A stretch of 64,000 nt of DNA, taken from the NCBI GenBank assembly GCA_019637175.1, contig JAHBWD010000023.1, positions 1-64,000 of the forward strand. Direction: 5' to 3'. A program made the position numbers and the translations under genes. This stretch comes from Labilithrix sp. (lineage in GTDB: Bacteria > Myxococcota_A > Polyangia > Polyangiales > Polyangiaceae). Under the pieces are notes generated by a model. It saw only the letters and a list, made by a program, of their open reading frames with translations. It did not search any database and was not told the origin of the DNA. This document shows positions 48,968 to 62,744 of the stretch, one piece after another (positions within the stretch are counted from its first letter, which is position 1; every line of letters begins with the position of its first letter).

Positions 48968-49606
48968 ATGGCAAACGCAGGCTATCTCCCCGGACCCGCG
49001 CGGCGGCAGCAGATCGTCGACTCCGCGAAGCGGGTCTTCGCCGCGCGCGGCTACCACCAGACCAACATCAGCCACATCTGCGACGACCTCGGGATCGGCC
49101 GCGGCACGCTCTACCAGTACTTCGGCAGCAAGCAGGACGTCTTCCGCGCGATCATCGAGTCGCTCCTCGAGCGCGTCCGCGAGGCGATCGCGAGCGCGCC
49201 GGTGCCGGCCGTGCCCGAAGGCGTGCTGCCCACGCGCGGTGAGACGGAGCTCTTCTTCGCGATCTCGCTCCGCCGGCTGCTCGACGTCGTGTTCGAAGAC
49301 GAAGCGAGCCTGCGCATCCTCTTCCGCGAGGCCGTCGGGCTCGACGTGCACGTCGACGCGATCCTCCAAGCGATCGACGACATCGTGATCGATCGCTTCT
49401 CGTCGGATCTCGAGATCGGCAAGCGCGCGGGCATCGTCCGCCCGGACATCGACACCCGCGCCGCGGCGCTCTACGCGATGGGCGGGATCGAGAAGCTCGC
49501 GCTCTTCGCGATCCGTCGCGGCCACAAGCTCGACATCGACGCCATCGTACGTGAGACGTCACGCATGACCATGAACGGACTGCTCGCCGAGGAGGTGAAA
49601 CCATGA
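48968..49606 (+). CDS. TetR-family transcriptional regulator
   Basis: Regulator of 212 residues from ATG 48968. DNA-binding domain about 10-58: RRQQIVDSAKRVFAARGYHQ, then the helix-turn-helix ISHICDDLGIGRGTLYQYFG. Ligand domain about 80-200. A longer in-frame start at TTG 48914 is rejected because that TTG is the -35 hexamer and the intervening codons are the two operators. The stop overlaps the ATG of the di-iron gene (ATGA), so the pair forms an autoregulated operon. The effector is unknown; a fatty acid or other hydrophobic compound would fit the partner. Confidence 0.92.
   Translation: MANAGYLPGPARRQQIVDSAKRVFAARGYHQTNISHICDDLGIGRGTLYQYFGSKQDVFRAIIESLLERVREAIASAPVPAVPEGVLPTRGETELFFAISLRRLLDVVFEDEASLRILFREAVGLDVHVDAILQAIDDIVIDRFSSDLEIGKRAGIVRPDIDTRAAALYAMGGIEKLALFAIRRGHKLDIDAIVRETSRMTMNGLLAEEVKP
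49591..49598 (+). promoter_or_regulatory. strong ribosome-binding site of the di-iron gene
   Basis: GGAGGTGA, fully complementary to the 16S tail, lies four bases before ATG 49603 inside the end of tetR. It suggests the di-iron protein is made in larger amount than the regulator. Confidence 0.7.
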
Positions 49607-50622
49607 CCGTCGCCGTGTCGCGCACCCAGGCCTTTCCTCCGTACGAGCTCCTCGACGTCGAGGATCCTCTCGCCGCGAGCACGTCGTTCGACGCGACCGT
49701 CGCGCGCGCGCAGGCGAAGACGCGGAAGCTCGAGCGCCTCTATCACCAGACGCAAGCGCACGCGTGGAACCCGACCCAGGTGCTCGACGAGCTCGAGGCG
49801 AAGCACGGAGGGATCCACCTCGCCGAAGAGAAGCGCGAGGCCGTCGGCGAGCTCTTCTCCGTCATTCTCTGGGGCGAGCTCGCGGCGTGGAACATCGCGG
49901 CCGATCTCGCGCGCGAGCTGCCCGATCTCGAGGCGAAGATGGCCGCCACCGGTCAGGTCTTCGACGAAGCGCGCCACTTCACGGTGCTGCGCGACTACAT
50001 GAAGCGCGCCGGCGTGCGGGTGCCGCCGCTCAATCCCTACGGGCGGAAGGTCCTCTTGCGGATCATCGAGACCGACTCGCTCATGGAGAAGCTCTACGGG
50101 ATGCAGCTCCTCGTCGAGAACATGGCGCTCTCGATCTTCAAGCGCGTCGCCGCTTCCGGCGTCGAGCCGGTGCTCTCGGAGCTGCTCGTCTACATCGAGC
50201 GCGACGAGTCGCGGCACGTCGCGCTCGGCGTCCTCCACCTGCCGGCGATGGTGTCGAAGGCGACGGCCCTCGAGCGCGCGAGGAACCTGAAGTTCAACCT
50301 GGAGCTCTTCGCCCTCACGGTGCTCGGCGGGCAGTACCTCGATCCCTACTTGCGCACGCTCGGCGTCGATCATCGCGAGCTCGGTCACACGTCGCTCCGC
50401 CTCCATCAGCAGGTGCTCAAGGAGATGTCGTCGGAGATGGGCCTCGCGCCGGGCGAGCACGTCCGCGGGATCTACAGCCTCGCCAAGTGGCAGCAGCGAC
50501 TCCTGCTCGACTGGCTCCATCCGGAGAAGCCCATCGAGCAGCTCGCGCCCGTCCACCAGGCGACGCTGCGCTGGTTCGATCGCGGCGTGCGCCGCGCGGC
50601 GAAGTGGATGGCTACTTCTTGA
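49603..50622 (+). CDS. di-iron carboxylate (ferritin-like/R2-like) protein
   Basis: Soluble helical protein of 339 residues. All six di-iron ligands can be placed: E92 (WGELAAWN), E122 and H125 (DEARH), E172 (LVENM), E202 and H205 (DESRH), the pattern of ferritin-like oxidases such as R2, acyl-ACP desaturase and AurF-type N-oxygenases. It is therefore probably an O2-activating oxidase or desaturase rather than an iron store. Behind tetR with a strong ribosome site; expression should follow that regulator. The substrate is unknown. The 3' end overlaps the convergent gene by 11 bases. Confidence 0.87.
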   Translation: MTVAVSRTQAFPPYELLDVEDPLAASTSFDATVARAQAKTRKLERLYHQTQAHAWNPTQVLDELEAKHGGIHLAEEKREAVGELFSVILWGELAAWNIAADLARELPDLEAKMAATGQVFDEARHFTVLRDYMKRAGVRVPPLNPYGRKVLLRIIETDSLMEKLYGMQLLVENMALSIFKRVAASGVEPVLSELLVYIERDESRHVALGVLHLPAMVSKATALERARNLKFNLELFALTVLGGQYLDPYLRTLGVDHRELGHTSLRLHQQVLKEMSSEMGLAPGEHVRGIYSLAKWQQRLLLDWLHPEKPIEQLAPVHQATLRWFDRGVRRAAKWMATS

Positions 50623-52654
50623 ACAGTTTTCCGAAGAGGCCGCCCAACGTCTCGGGCGCGGGCGGCTTGCCGCTCGGGCGCCCGGCCGGGCCCGCCGGCG
50701 GCTTCGACTGACCGCCGCGGATGTTGTGCAGCCGAACCTCGCGCATGGCGTCGAGGTTGCGCGGGTTGAGCTCGCCCGCCTTCTTGAAGTCTTTGATCGC
50801 CTTGTTGTGCTCGTCGATGCGTTTGTAGAGCATGCCGCGCCAGAAGTACGCGCGCTCGCAGTTCGCGTTCATCTTGATGCAACGGTCCATGATCGCGATC
50901 TTCTCGAGCGTCTTCTCGCGCCCTTGGACCTCGGGCTTCTGCGCGTCGATCCACGTGATCATCGCGAGGTAGTCGGCCTGCTCGGGATCGAGCGCGTGGG
51001 CCTTCTTCGCCAGCTCGTAGGCCTGCGGAACGTCGTTCCGCTTCATGAAGACTTCGGCCTTCTGGAACTCCGTCGCCGCCTCGAGCACCGCGTGGATCTT
51101 CGCCTGGTCGTCGGGCGTCGCGCCGCCGTCCTTCAGCAGCGTCATGTACTCCGCGCGGCGTTCGGGATCGCACAGCGTCGCTTGCGCTTCGGTGAGGTGC
51201 GTGAACACCTTGCTGCACGCGTCCTTCACGTCGACGAGCGCCGGCGGCAGCCGGTCGGGGTGCCAGACCTTCGCGAGGCCGAAGAACGCCTTCTGCACGG
51301 CTTCGGGCGGAGCGTCGCGATCGAGGCCCAGCATCTGGAAGTAGTCTTGCGCCGAGATCGCGGCCGCGCGTTCGACGATCTTCTGCTTGAGCGACGACTG
51401 CTCGGCGGTGAGCGACGGCGAGCTCGGGGGAGCGGCCGGAATCGATCCGCTCGATTGCGGCGGAGGCACGGAGGGCTGTGAAGGCGGAGGCGGAGGCGCG
51501 AAGCTCGGATCCGCCGCCATCGGCGGGGGCAGCGACGACTGAATCGTCGTCGAGATCATCGCGCCGATGTCGAGGCCGAGGGCCAAGCCTCCGCCCTCCA
51601 TCCCGACGATCTCGGGCGTCGGCGGCGCCGCAGGTATCGGCGGCGTGCCCACGGGCAGCGCCCCGAGCATGCCGGCGGGCTGCGCTTCTTCCGGCAGCGG
51701 GATCGCTTGAGGAACGGGGCTCGCGATGCGCCCGTCGGTGGCGCTCCTCGCGACCGGAGCTTCCTCGACCACGAGCGGCGATCGCTGCACGGTCTTCTGG
51801 AGCTGCACGCGCGCGACCTGTTGACCCGGCGCACCCGGCGCAGCCCCCGGCGACACGCCCGGCAGGCGCCCGGAGCCCGCCGCGGCCGGCGCTCCGCCCG
51901 GACGCATCGACGGCGTCTCGACGAGATCGACCTGCTTCGTGATCGTCAGCAGATAAACGAGGAGCTGCGCGGCGCTGGGCCCGACGACCTTCGCGTTCGC
52001 GAGATCGGTCACGCGCATCGGCCGCTGGCGCAAGAGATCGAGCGCGCCCGCCTCGACGCGCGTGAACTGGAAGCGATCGATCTGCGCGCCCGGCGCGATG
52101 CGAACCGCGCTCGTGCCGACGCGGCGCAGGGTGGCGTCGACGTGCTCCCACGCCGGCGCCTGCCGAACGCCGCGCCAGAGGACGGGAAAGGGATCGATCG
52201 GCGTCGGCGGACCGCCGTAGCGTTGGAGCGCGTCGACGCCGTCGAAGTAGGAGAAGACCGTCTCCGACGGGAGCCCGAAGAGGTGCTCGACCTTGCGCTC
52301 GAGTTGGGCGCGGACGCCGATCTCGAGCTGCTGCTCGTTCACCGCGCCCATCTCGAGCAGGATCGGCCCCTGGAGGCGCGGGCTCTCGGCCATGCGCTGC
52401 TGCGAGGCCCGCAGCGCGTCAGGCGTGACGAACCCGAGCTCGACGAGGACGTCGCCGAGGAAGTGGACCCCCTCGGTCAGACGCACCTTCGCGGGGACGC
52501 CGGAGACGACCAGCATCGTCGCGACCGAATGGCCTCCGACGTGGAGCTCGAACGTCCCGTTCAGCACTCTTTCGAGGGCGTAAACGAGCACATGCGGGAA
52601 GGGCGTCTTGGCGAACGAACCCTGCGCAGTGGGGGCGGGAGCCGGACCTTGCAT
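50612..52654 (-). CDS. PATAN/DUF4388, J-domain and TPR protein
   Basis: Protein of 680 residues. The N-terminal about 240 residues resemble PATAN/DUF4388 domains (FAKTPFPHVLVYALERVLNG, then VSGVPAKVRL, HFLGDVLVELG), found in myxobacterial signalling proteins. A Pro-rich linker (about 255-435) leads to a J domain (about 440-510) with the HPD motif in KVWHPDRLPP, so it can stimulate an Hsp70. TPR-like helices follow (about 530-650), then a Gly/Pro-rich end with GLFGKLFKK. Cytoplasmic. Divergent from the giant kinase; TAGACT at 52670-52675 (minus) is a possible -10. Confidence 0.85.
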   Translation of the reverse strand: MQGPAPAPTAQGSFAKTPFPHVLVYALERVLNGTFELHVGGHSVATMLVVSGVPAKVRLTEGVHFLGDVLVELGFVTPDALRASQQRMAESPRLQGPILLEMGAVNEQQLEIGVRAQLERKVEHLFGLPSETVFSYFDGVDALQRYGGPPTPIDPFPVLWRGVRQAPAWEHVDATLRRVGTSAVRIAPGAQIDRFQFTRVEAGALDLLRQRPMRVTDLANAKVVGPSAAQLLVYLLTITKQVDLVETPSMRPGGAPAAAGSGRLPGVSPGAAPGAPGQQVARVQLQKTVQRSPLVVEEAPVARSATDGRIASPVPQAIPLPEEAQPAGMLGALPVGTPPIPAAPPTPEIVGMEGGGLALGLDIGAMISTTIQSSLPPPMAADPSFAPPPPPSQPSVPPPQSSGSIPAAPPSSPSLTAEQSSLKQKIVERAAAISAQDYFQMLGLDRDAPPEAVQKAFFGLAKVWHPDRLPPALVDVKDACSKVFTHLTEAQATLCDPERRAEYMTLLKDGGATPDDQAKIHAVLEAATEFQKAEVFMKRNDVPQAYELAKKAHALDPEQADYLAMITWIDAQKPEVQGREKTLEKIAIMDRCIKMNANCERAYFWRGMLYKRIDEHNKAIKDFKKAGELNPRNLDAMREVRLHNIRGGQSKPPAGPAGRPSGKPPAPETLGGLFGKLFKK

Positions 52655-52710
52655 CGACGCAGCCCTCCGAGTCTACACGGGTAACGGCTCGCTGTGCGAG
52701 GGGGGTAGTG

Positions 52711-52716
52711 TAGGCT
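52711..52716 (+). promoter_or_regulatory. -10-like element before the giant kinase gene
   Basis: TAGGCT ends seven bases before GTG 52723; the predicted transcript would start at the GTG itself. This supports that start codon. No -35 is clear. Confidence 0.3.
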
Positions 52717-52722
52717 TGTCGG

Positions 52723-57269
<4,547 letters not shown>

Positions 57270-57273
<4 letters not shown>

Positions 57274-58577
57274 GCCAAATGCAGCGCGTGAACATCGCGA
57301 ACAAAGCTCGCCGCACGGCGATGATCCTCTCGGGGGGTGGCGCGCGCGGCGCGTACGAGGTGGGCGTCCTCTGGTACATCTTCGACGATCTGTCGCGCAT
57401 GCGCGGCGGGCCGCCGAGGATCGACGTGCTCTGCGGAACGAGCGTGGGCGCCATCAACGCCTGCTACCTCGCGGCGCACCTCGGCGATCCCGTGCTCGGC
57501 ATGCGCCGCCTCGTTCACTTGTGGAGCGAGCTGCAGCTCACGCGGGTGCTCGGCTTCGGCGCGCGACAGATCGGCGGGCTCCCGCGCCTCCTCCTCGGCG
57601 GCGGGCCGGCGGGCACGGGCCTCTTCGACGTGAGGCCGATGGCGGAGCTCGTGCAGCGCGAGGTGAGCTGGCGCGCGCTCGCGCGGTCGCTCCGCAAGAA
57701 GCAGCTCCGCGCGCTCACGGTCTCGTGCACCGAGGTCTCCGCCGGCCGCACCGTCGTGTTCATGCAGACGGCGCCGGACGTCGACATCCCGCAGACGGCG
57801 CCTCCGCGGACGCTCTTCCGCGCAGCGCACATCGGTCCACACCACGCGCTCGCGAGCGCGGCGATCCCGATGCTCTTTCCCCCGGTGAAGATCGACGACG
57901 AGCTCTATCTCGACGGCGGCCTCCGCCAGAACACGCCGATCGCGCCCGCGTTGCGCCTCGGCGCGACGCACATCTTCGCGATCGGCAGCTCGCGCGAGGT
58001 GCAGGGGATCGTCACGCGAGAAGGCCCCATCGGCGCGCAGACGCGCGCGCCGGGCGCCGCGTTCCTCCTCGGCAAGGTCCTCAACGCCTTCCTCCTCGAT
58101 CACGTCGACATCGACCTCGAGCTGTTGCGCCGCCTCAACAACGTCATCAAGGACGGCACCAAGCTCTACGGCCCCTCGTTCCTCGACGCGATGAGCCGCG
58201 AAGCCGCGAAGCGAAACGTGCCGCCCTATCGCTACGTCGAGGCCTTCGAGATCCGTCCGAGCGAAGACCTGGGCAAGCTCGCGAGCGATCACGTGCGGCG
58301 CGGGAAGTTCATCGGCAATCCGTTCTTCACCAAGCGCCTCTTCGACGTCCTCGACATCGGCGTCGGCGACGAAGCCGACCTCGCGAGCTACCTGCTCTTC
58401 GACGGTCACTTCTGCCGGCAGCTCATCGAGATGGGCCGCGCCGACGCGCACGCGCGCCGCGACGAGATCCTCGAGTTCTTCGGCCAGGCCGACGACGACG
58501 ACGGCGGCGACGTCGACAACGAAGACAGCGGCGTCTGGGACAAGCCCGCGTCGCTCACGCTCCCCATCGGAACCTGA
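57270..58577 (+). CDS. patatin-like phospholipase
   Basis: Soluble lipid acyl hydrolase of 435 residues. Oxyanion hole SGGGARGAYEVG (near 21-32), nucleophile S58 in GTSVG, catalytic D215 in LDGG. A catalytic dyad is complete. The C-terminal about 200 residues hold helical sequence and end in an acidic stretch (ADDDDGGDVDNED). No signal peptide. Coupled to the giant kinase by ATGA, so the kinase may control lipid hydrolysis; the link is inferred from gene order. Confidence 0.92.
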
Positions 58578-58584
58578 GGCGACG

Positions 58585-59985
58585 CTACGCTCGCGCGGGC
58601 ACCGCCTCGACGGGTGGCTCGGTCGTCTCGGCGGGCGCGGTGATCGGAAGCGTGAAGTAGAAGATCGCGCCGGCTCCGGCGTCGCTCTCGACCCAGATAC
58701 GACCGCCGTGGGCCTCGACGATGCTACGCGCGATGAAGAGGCCGAGGCCGGTCCCTTTGGTGCCGCACGCATCGTGCTTCCAGAAGCGATCGAAGACGTG
58801 CGGCAGGTGCTCTCGTGCGATGCCCGGCCCCGTGTCGGCCACCGACATCATGATCGCGTCGCCGGCGCGCCTCGCCGAGAGGATGACGCGGCCTTCGAGC
58901 GGCGTGAGCCGCAGCGCGTTGCCCACGAGGTTCGCGAGCACCTCCAGGATTCGTTCGCGATCGACCGGGAGCTCCACGCAGTCTTCGTCCGCCGACATCT
59001 CGAGGTGGATGTGCTTCGATTCGGCGAGCGCGCGGAACATCTCGACCGTCTCTCGCAGCAGATCGCGGGGATCGCACAGCGCGCGCGTGATGGCGAAGCG
59101 TCCCGCCTCGAGGGTCGCGACGTCGAGCATGCTCCTGATGAGGTACTCCATGCGCATGGCGATGTTCTCGATCGCCGCCGCCTGTCGTCGGGCCTTCTCC
59201 GGCTCCGCGGTCCTCCGGAGCTGGGCCGCCTGCATGGTGATCGCTCCGAGCGGGTTGCGCAGATCGTGTGCGACGATCCCCATCACCTCGTCGCGCGCGC
59301 CGACGGCCCTGCGCGCCGTCCGGTGAGCCGCCTGCTCCTGGCGATAAGACCGCCCGAGGATGCGCGCGAAGTACCACGCGACGATTCCGCCGCCGAGGAC
59401 GAGCAAGAACAAGAGGCCGTACAGTCGCGCCTCCACGCGATGCCGCTCGCGCGACGTCTGCGCGTAGACCTCGTCGAAGGAGGCCTCTTCGCCGGCGACC
59501 ATGCGATGCACGGCGTCGCGCAGCTCACGGCTCCGCGGGAGCAGCTCGTTCTCGAAGCGCTGCTCGAGGTCGCCCGCGTCGTGCACGCGCGGGCGCTCGG
59601 CCACGAGGGAGGCCTGCGTCTCCTGGAAGCGGGCGGCCGCACCCTCGACGTCGTCGACCAGCGCGAGCTCGCTCGCGCGGAGCGTCGTGTCGCGCAGCCC
59701 GCGCGCGCTCTCGTCGAAGCGAGAGAGAGAGGTCTCGATCCGGGCGAGCAGCGCGGGATCGCCCGAGAGGAGGTAGGCGCGCCCGTCGGACGCGATGAGC
59801 TCGCTGTTCCACCGGAGCTGCTCGGCGAGCTCGACCTCGTGCTCCTTCGCGCGGAGCTGGCGAACGTGCTCCTCGGCGAGCGCGCTCAACAGGCGGATCG
59901 AGTGCGCCATTCCTGCCGCGAGGAGCAGCGCGACGATTGCGTATCCCAGCGTCGCGGTGATCTCGAACGGTAGCCGCCTGCGCAT
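58585..59985 (-). CDS. orphan membrane sensor histidine kinase
   Basis: Histidine kinase of 466 residues. Two membrane helices (about 12-28 and 189-206) bound a helical periplasmic domain (about 30-185) of the CHASE3/4HB type. HisKA follows with phospho-acceptor H240 in IVAHDLRNP, then HATPase_c with N box (ANLVGNALRLTP), G1 DTGPGI and G2 GTGLGLFI. Note Gly in place of the usual Asp/Glu before Asn in the N box (VGNA). No response regulator is adjacent, so its partner lies elsewhere. Convergent with the patatin gene. Confidence 0.9.
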   Translation of the reverse strand: MRRRLPFEITATLGYAIVALLLAAGMAHSIRLLSALAEEHVRQLRAKEHEVELAEQLRWNSELIASDGRAYLLSGDPALLARIETSLSRFDESARGLRDTTLRASELALVDDVEGAAARFQETQASLVAERPRVHDAGDLEQRFENELLPRSRELRDAVHRMVAGEEASFDEVYAQTSRERHRVEARLYGLLFLLVLGGGIVAWYFARILGRSYRQEQAAHRTARRAVGARDEVMGIVAHDLRNPLGAITMQAAQLRRTAEPEKARRQAAAIENIAMRMEYLIRSMLDVATLEAGRFAITRALCDPRDLLRETVEMFRALAESKHIHLEMSADEDCVELPVDRERILEVLANLVGNALRLTPLEGRVILSARRAGDAIMMSVADTGPGIAREHLPHVFDRFWKHDACGTKGTGLGLFIARSIVEAHGGRIWVESDAGAGAIFYFTLPITAPAETTEPPVEAVPARA

Positions 59986-60015
59986 GGTCGAGCTCGTCTG
60001 CTCTCTCCCCGGGGT

Positions 60016-60031
60016 CGACGTCGCAATCGAC
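60016..60031. promoter_or_regulatory. inverted repeat between divergent genes
   Basis: ACGTCG, CAAT, CGACGT. It sits where the -35 of the lipoprotein gene at 60057 should be (its -10 is TATCCT at 60043-60048), so an activator or repressor could bind here. Confidence 0.35.
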
Positions 60032-60042
60032 GTTCCATCCGC

Positions 60043-60048
60043 GCTATC
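60043..60048 (+). promoter_or_regulatory. -10-like element before the lipoprotein gene
   Basis: TATCCT ends nine bases before ATG 60057, giving a leader of about two bases. No -35 hexamer. Confidence 0.35.
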
Positions 60049-60056
60049 CTCGCTTC

Positions 60057-60602
60057 ATGTCCGCTCGGCTCATGGTTGCCCTCGCGCTCGTGCTCGTCGC
60101 CGGCGCGTGCGAGAGGACGAAAGAGCCGCCGTTCACGGAGACGCGCGCCGCTCCACCGCCGCCCAGCGCGGCCGCCGGCCCCGCGGCCGACAAGGACGCG
60201 GCGCCGCACACCGAGAAGGTCGAGTTTCCGGAGGTGCCCATCCGCAGCGGCGCGACGACGACGGTGCACGTGAAGTGGAAGGCGCCCGAGGGAACCGGGG
60301 TCAACGCGGACGCTCCGTTCAAGGTGCGCTGGAACCGAAGTGACGCGCTCGCCGAAGCGCCGCAAGACGTCAAGGCGACCGGGAAGGCCGCGCAAGCGGG
60401 CTTCGATGTCGCGGTGAAGCCGCTCGACGGCGCGCCGAACGCCACGCTCGGCGGCGTGATCGATCTCGTCGTGTGTGACGACGCCACGCATAGCGTGTGC
60501 ATCCCGGTCCGCCGCGCGGTCGAGATCGAGTTCGTCCCGAGCAGCGCCGCGCCCGACGAGACGACCGTCACGGTCGCCCTTCCTCAAGCCCGCGCTCGCT
60601 GA
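60057..60602 (+). CDS. lipoprotein with a beta-sandwich domain containing a C...C pair
   Basis: Lipoprotein of 181 residues (lipobox AGAC), an Ala/Pro linker (about 22-50) and a beta-rich domain (about 52-175). The segment VVCDDATHSVCIPVRR has two Cys seven apart followed by a Pro, which recalls the N-terminal domain of DsbD and related thiol-redox proteins, but length and surroundings differ and I would not assign it. Convergent with the ferritin-like gene at 60606 with three bases between stops. Confidence 0.65.
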   Translation: MSARLMVALALVLVAGACERTKEPPFTETRAAPPPPSAAAGPAADKDAAPHTEKVEFPEVPIRSGATTTVHVKWKAPEGTGVNADAPFKVRWNRSDALAEAPQDVKATGKAAQAGFDVAVKPLDGAPNATLGGVIDLVVCDDATHSVCIPVRRAVEIEFVPSSAAPDETTVTVALPQARAR

Positions 60603-60605
60603 CGA

Positions 60606-61400
60606 TCACCGCTTCGCGCGCGAGCCGCCGTGGGCCACCTTCGCCTTCACCCTTTCGAACGCCGCGCCGAGCGGCGTCTTGAGGGCGAGGGTCGAGGTCC
60701 GAACCCATCCGCGCACCTTCGTGAGGTGGTCGTGCTCCTCGACGATCGGCTGCTGGAACTTCCTCGCCAGCTCGTCGTGACCGGCGACCAGCGAGAGCTC
60801 GCTGAGCACCGACCAGCCGTCGTTGTCGACGAGCTCGACGACGAGCGCGGCGTGAAGCGCCTGGAGCATCGTGGTGCGCGGATCGACGACGATCTGGAGC
60901 AGGCCCGCGCTGGCGATCGCCGTGATGTCGGCCGACGGCGTCACCGCGGTCGGATCGCCGCCGAGGGAGATCACCGCGCGCCGTAGCAGATCGAAGTGCT
61001 GGAGCTCCTGATCGTGGATCTCGACGAGCTCGGCGCGCGTCGGCCCGTACGCAAGCGGGCCGGAGACGTCGTGCTTCGCGATGAGCCCCTCGTAGAGGCG
61101 CGTGCCCGTGCGCTCGAACGCCAAGCGCTCGCCGAGCTTGTCGAGGAGAACGGCGACGTTCGCCCCCTTCGCGACGTCGAAGACCGCCTTGGCCGCTCCC
61201 CTGACGTTGGCCGGCGGCGGCACCGTACCGATGGGCCCGCTCGCTTGCGTGTATTCTGCACGCACATCCTCGATCGCGGTCTCGTCTCCCTCCGACGTGG
61301 GCTCGGCCCGAGCCACGTCCTCGAGCAGCTCGCGCTTCTGCGTCGGGTGCAGCTCGATGCCCGTTCGATTGAGCCCGATGGCGGCGTCGTTCTTGATCAT
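60606..61400 (-). CDS. ferritin-like di-metal protein
   Basis: Helical protein of 264 residues. Ligands for a di-metal site are visible: a first-helix Glu (E96 or E104), E132 and H135 (QELQH), E189 (VVEL), E222 and H225 (EEHDH). The N-terminal about 80 residues are polar and precede the four-helix bundle. Preceded by a near-perfect AAGGAGGTG ribosome site, and its ATG overlaps the stop of the ferritin-like gene upstream (ATGA). The two are co-produced and may form a complex or oxidise metal or organic substrate together. Confidence 0.8.
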   Translation of the reverse strand: MIKNDAAIGLNRTGIELHPTQKRELLEDVARAEPTSEGDETAIEDVRAEYTQASGPIGTVPPPANVRGAAKAVFDVAKGANVAVLLDKLGERLAFERTGTRLYEGLIAKHDVSGPLAYGPTRAELVEIHDQELQHFDLLRRAVISLGGDPTAVTPSADITAIASAGLLQIVVDPRTTMLQALHAALVVELVDNDGWSVLSELSLVAGHDELARKFQQPIVEEHDHLTKVRGWVRTSTLALKTPLGAAFERVKAKVAHGGSRAKR

Positions 61401-62596
61401 CGCTGCACCTCCTTCGCGCGCGCGCGGCCGTCACCGTTCGTCGCGGGCGCGAGCTCGGTGCCCGGCCGCCAGCGATAGCCGGCGGCGACGCGCTCGGAGG
61501 GCGATCCGCAGCGGTTCAGCCGATCGCGATAGGCGATCGACGAGACCGAGTCTTGGTGCGAAGGAACGAACACCTTCCCTCGCGCGCGCAGATCGACCTC
61601 GTTGTCGAGGACGCTCTTGATGTAGGCCCGCTGGCTCGCGAAGTCGATCGGCTCGGGAAGCGTCGGAGGGATGATCTCCGCCGGATCGCGCCGCTCGATC
61701 GTGCGAAACAGGTCCATCACCAGGTGGAGGTGACCGAGCTCGTAGTCGACGAAGCGCTCCCAGATCTTCTTGATCCGCGCGTTCGACTCCTGCTTCGCGC
61801 ACGACGCGTAGACGTAGACCTCCGAGAGCTCGTGCAGCATCCACTTCTCCAGCCACGTCTCGCGCGGATCGACCAAGCATTCGTACTGGGTCGTGTGCTG
61901 CTCTTCGATCGAGGCGATCTCGGCGTAGAGCTGGCGCGCCAGCGGATCGGCGAAGGTCGGGCCGATGTTCATGTAGTAGTCGCGCACCTGGTTCTCGGCG
62001 GCCGTGATGACGAGCGCGTTGAGCTTCGAGATGGGCGCTGCGGTGAAGCGATCGTAGTGCTCGCGCAGATCGTCCTCCGGCGCGCGGTGCTCGACGCTGG
62101 TCGGCCGGCCCGGGAGGATGTCCGTGTAGCACTGCAGGATCGTGTTGGCGTCGCGACCCTCGACGCGATCCATCAACGCGGCGAAGCGGTAGAGGTGATC
62201 GAAGTCCTCGAGCAGCCCGAACTGCAAGACCTGCTTCAAGTACGGATCGGGCTCGTGCTGCGCCAGCGAGGCGGTCAGCTCGATCGCCGTCTGTTCGTAG
62301 CCGATCGTCGTCTCGAGCGGCGACTGGTCCGGCGGGTTCAGCCAGGCCACGAGCGTCTGCTGGTGGTGCTCGGCCCGCCTGACGCGCGCGAGCGGGAGCT
62401 GGAGGTCGCGGTTCATGCGCGCGCAGGCGTGGCTGAAGCGGTTCGCTTCCTGCTCGAGCCCCGCGAGCAGGATCACGCGCACGCGCGTGAACGCGTCGTC
62501 GTCGAGCTTCGAGAACGGAACTTGGACGAGGTCCCTCCAGTCGTGCTCCTGCGCTTCGAGCGGAGTGCCGCGCTCTCGGAAGATGTCGAGGGCCAT
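61397..62596 (-). CDS. larger ferritin-like helical protein
   Basis: Protein of 399 residues from ATG 62596 (AAGGAG six bases before). Almost wholly helical. Metal-type motifs DFDH (near 153), EEQH (near 243) and ELGH (near 297) mark ferritin-like helices, though one is DxxH rather than ExxH. The C-terminal about 70 residues are basic and loosely structured. Start 62596 is preferred to an upstream ATG at 62632 because of the ribosome site. Operon with the smaller ferritin-like protein. Confidence 0.75.
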   Translation of the reverse strand: MALDIFRERGTPLEAQEHDWRDLVQVPFSKLDDDAFTRVRVILLAGLEQEANRFSHACARMNRDLQLPLARVRRAEHHQQTLVAWLNPPDQSPLETTIGYEQTAIELTASLAQHEPDPYLKQVLQFGLLEDFDHLYRFAALMDRVEGRDANTILQCYTDILPGRPTSVEHRAPEDDLREHYDRFTAAPISKLNALVITAAENQVRDYYMNIGPTFADPLARQLYAEIASIEEQHTTQYECLVDPRETWLEKWMLHELSEVYVYASCAKQESNARIKKIWERFVDYELGHLHLVMDLFRTIERRDPAEIIPPTLPEPIDFASQRAYIKSVLDNEVDLRARGKVFVPSHQDSVSSIAYRDRLNRCGSPSERVAAGYRWRPGTELAPATNGDGRARAKEVQR

Positions 62597-62744
62597 GAAG
62601 TCTCCTTCACGCCGCTCGCCTGCAGCGCACATGCCGCCGACGGCGTTGCCTGAATCCGCGCGTCGCGCGCTTCGCGACCAAGCGCGAGCGCCCCGCTCCG
62701 GGGCAGAAACCGCCGCGACCGCGCTTCGCGTGTGACAGCGACTC

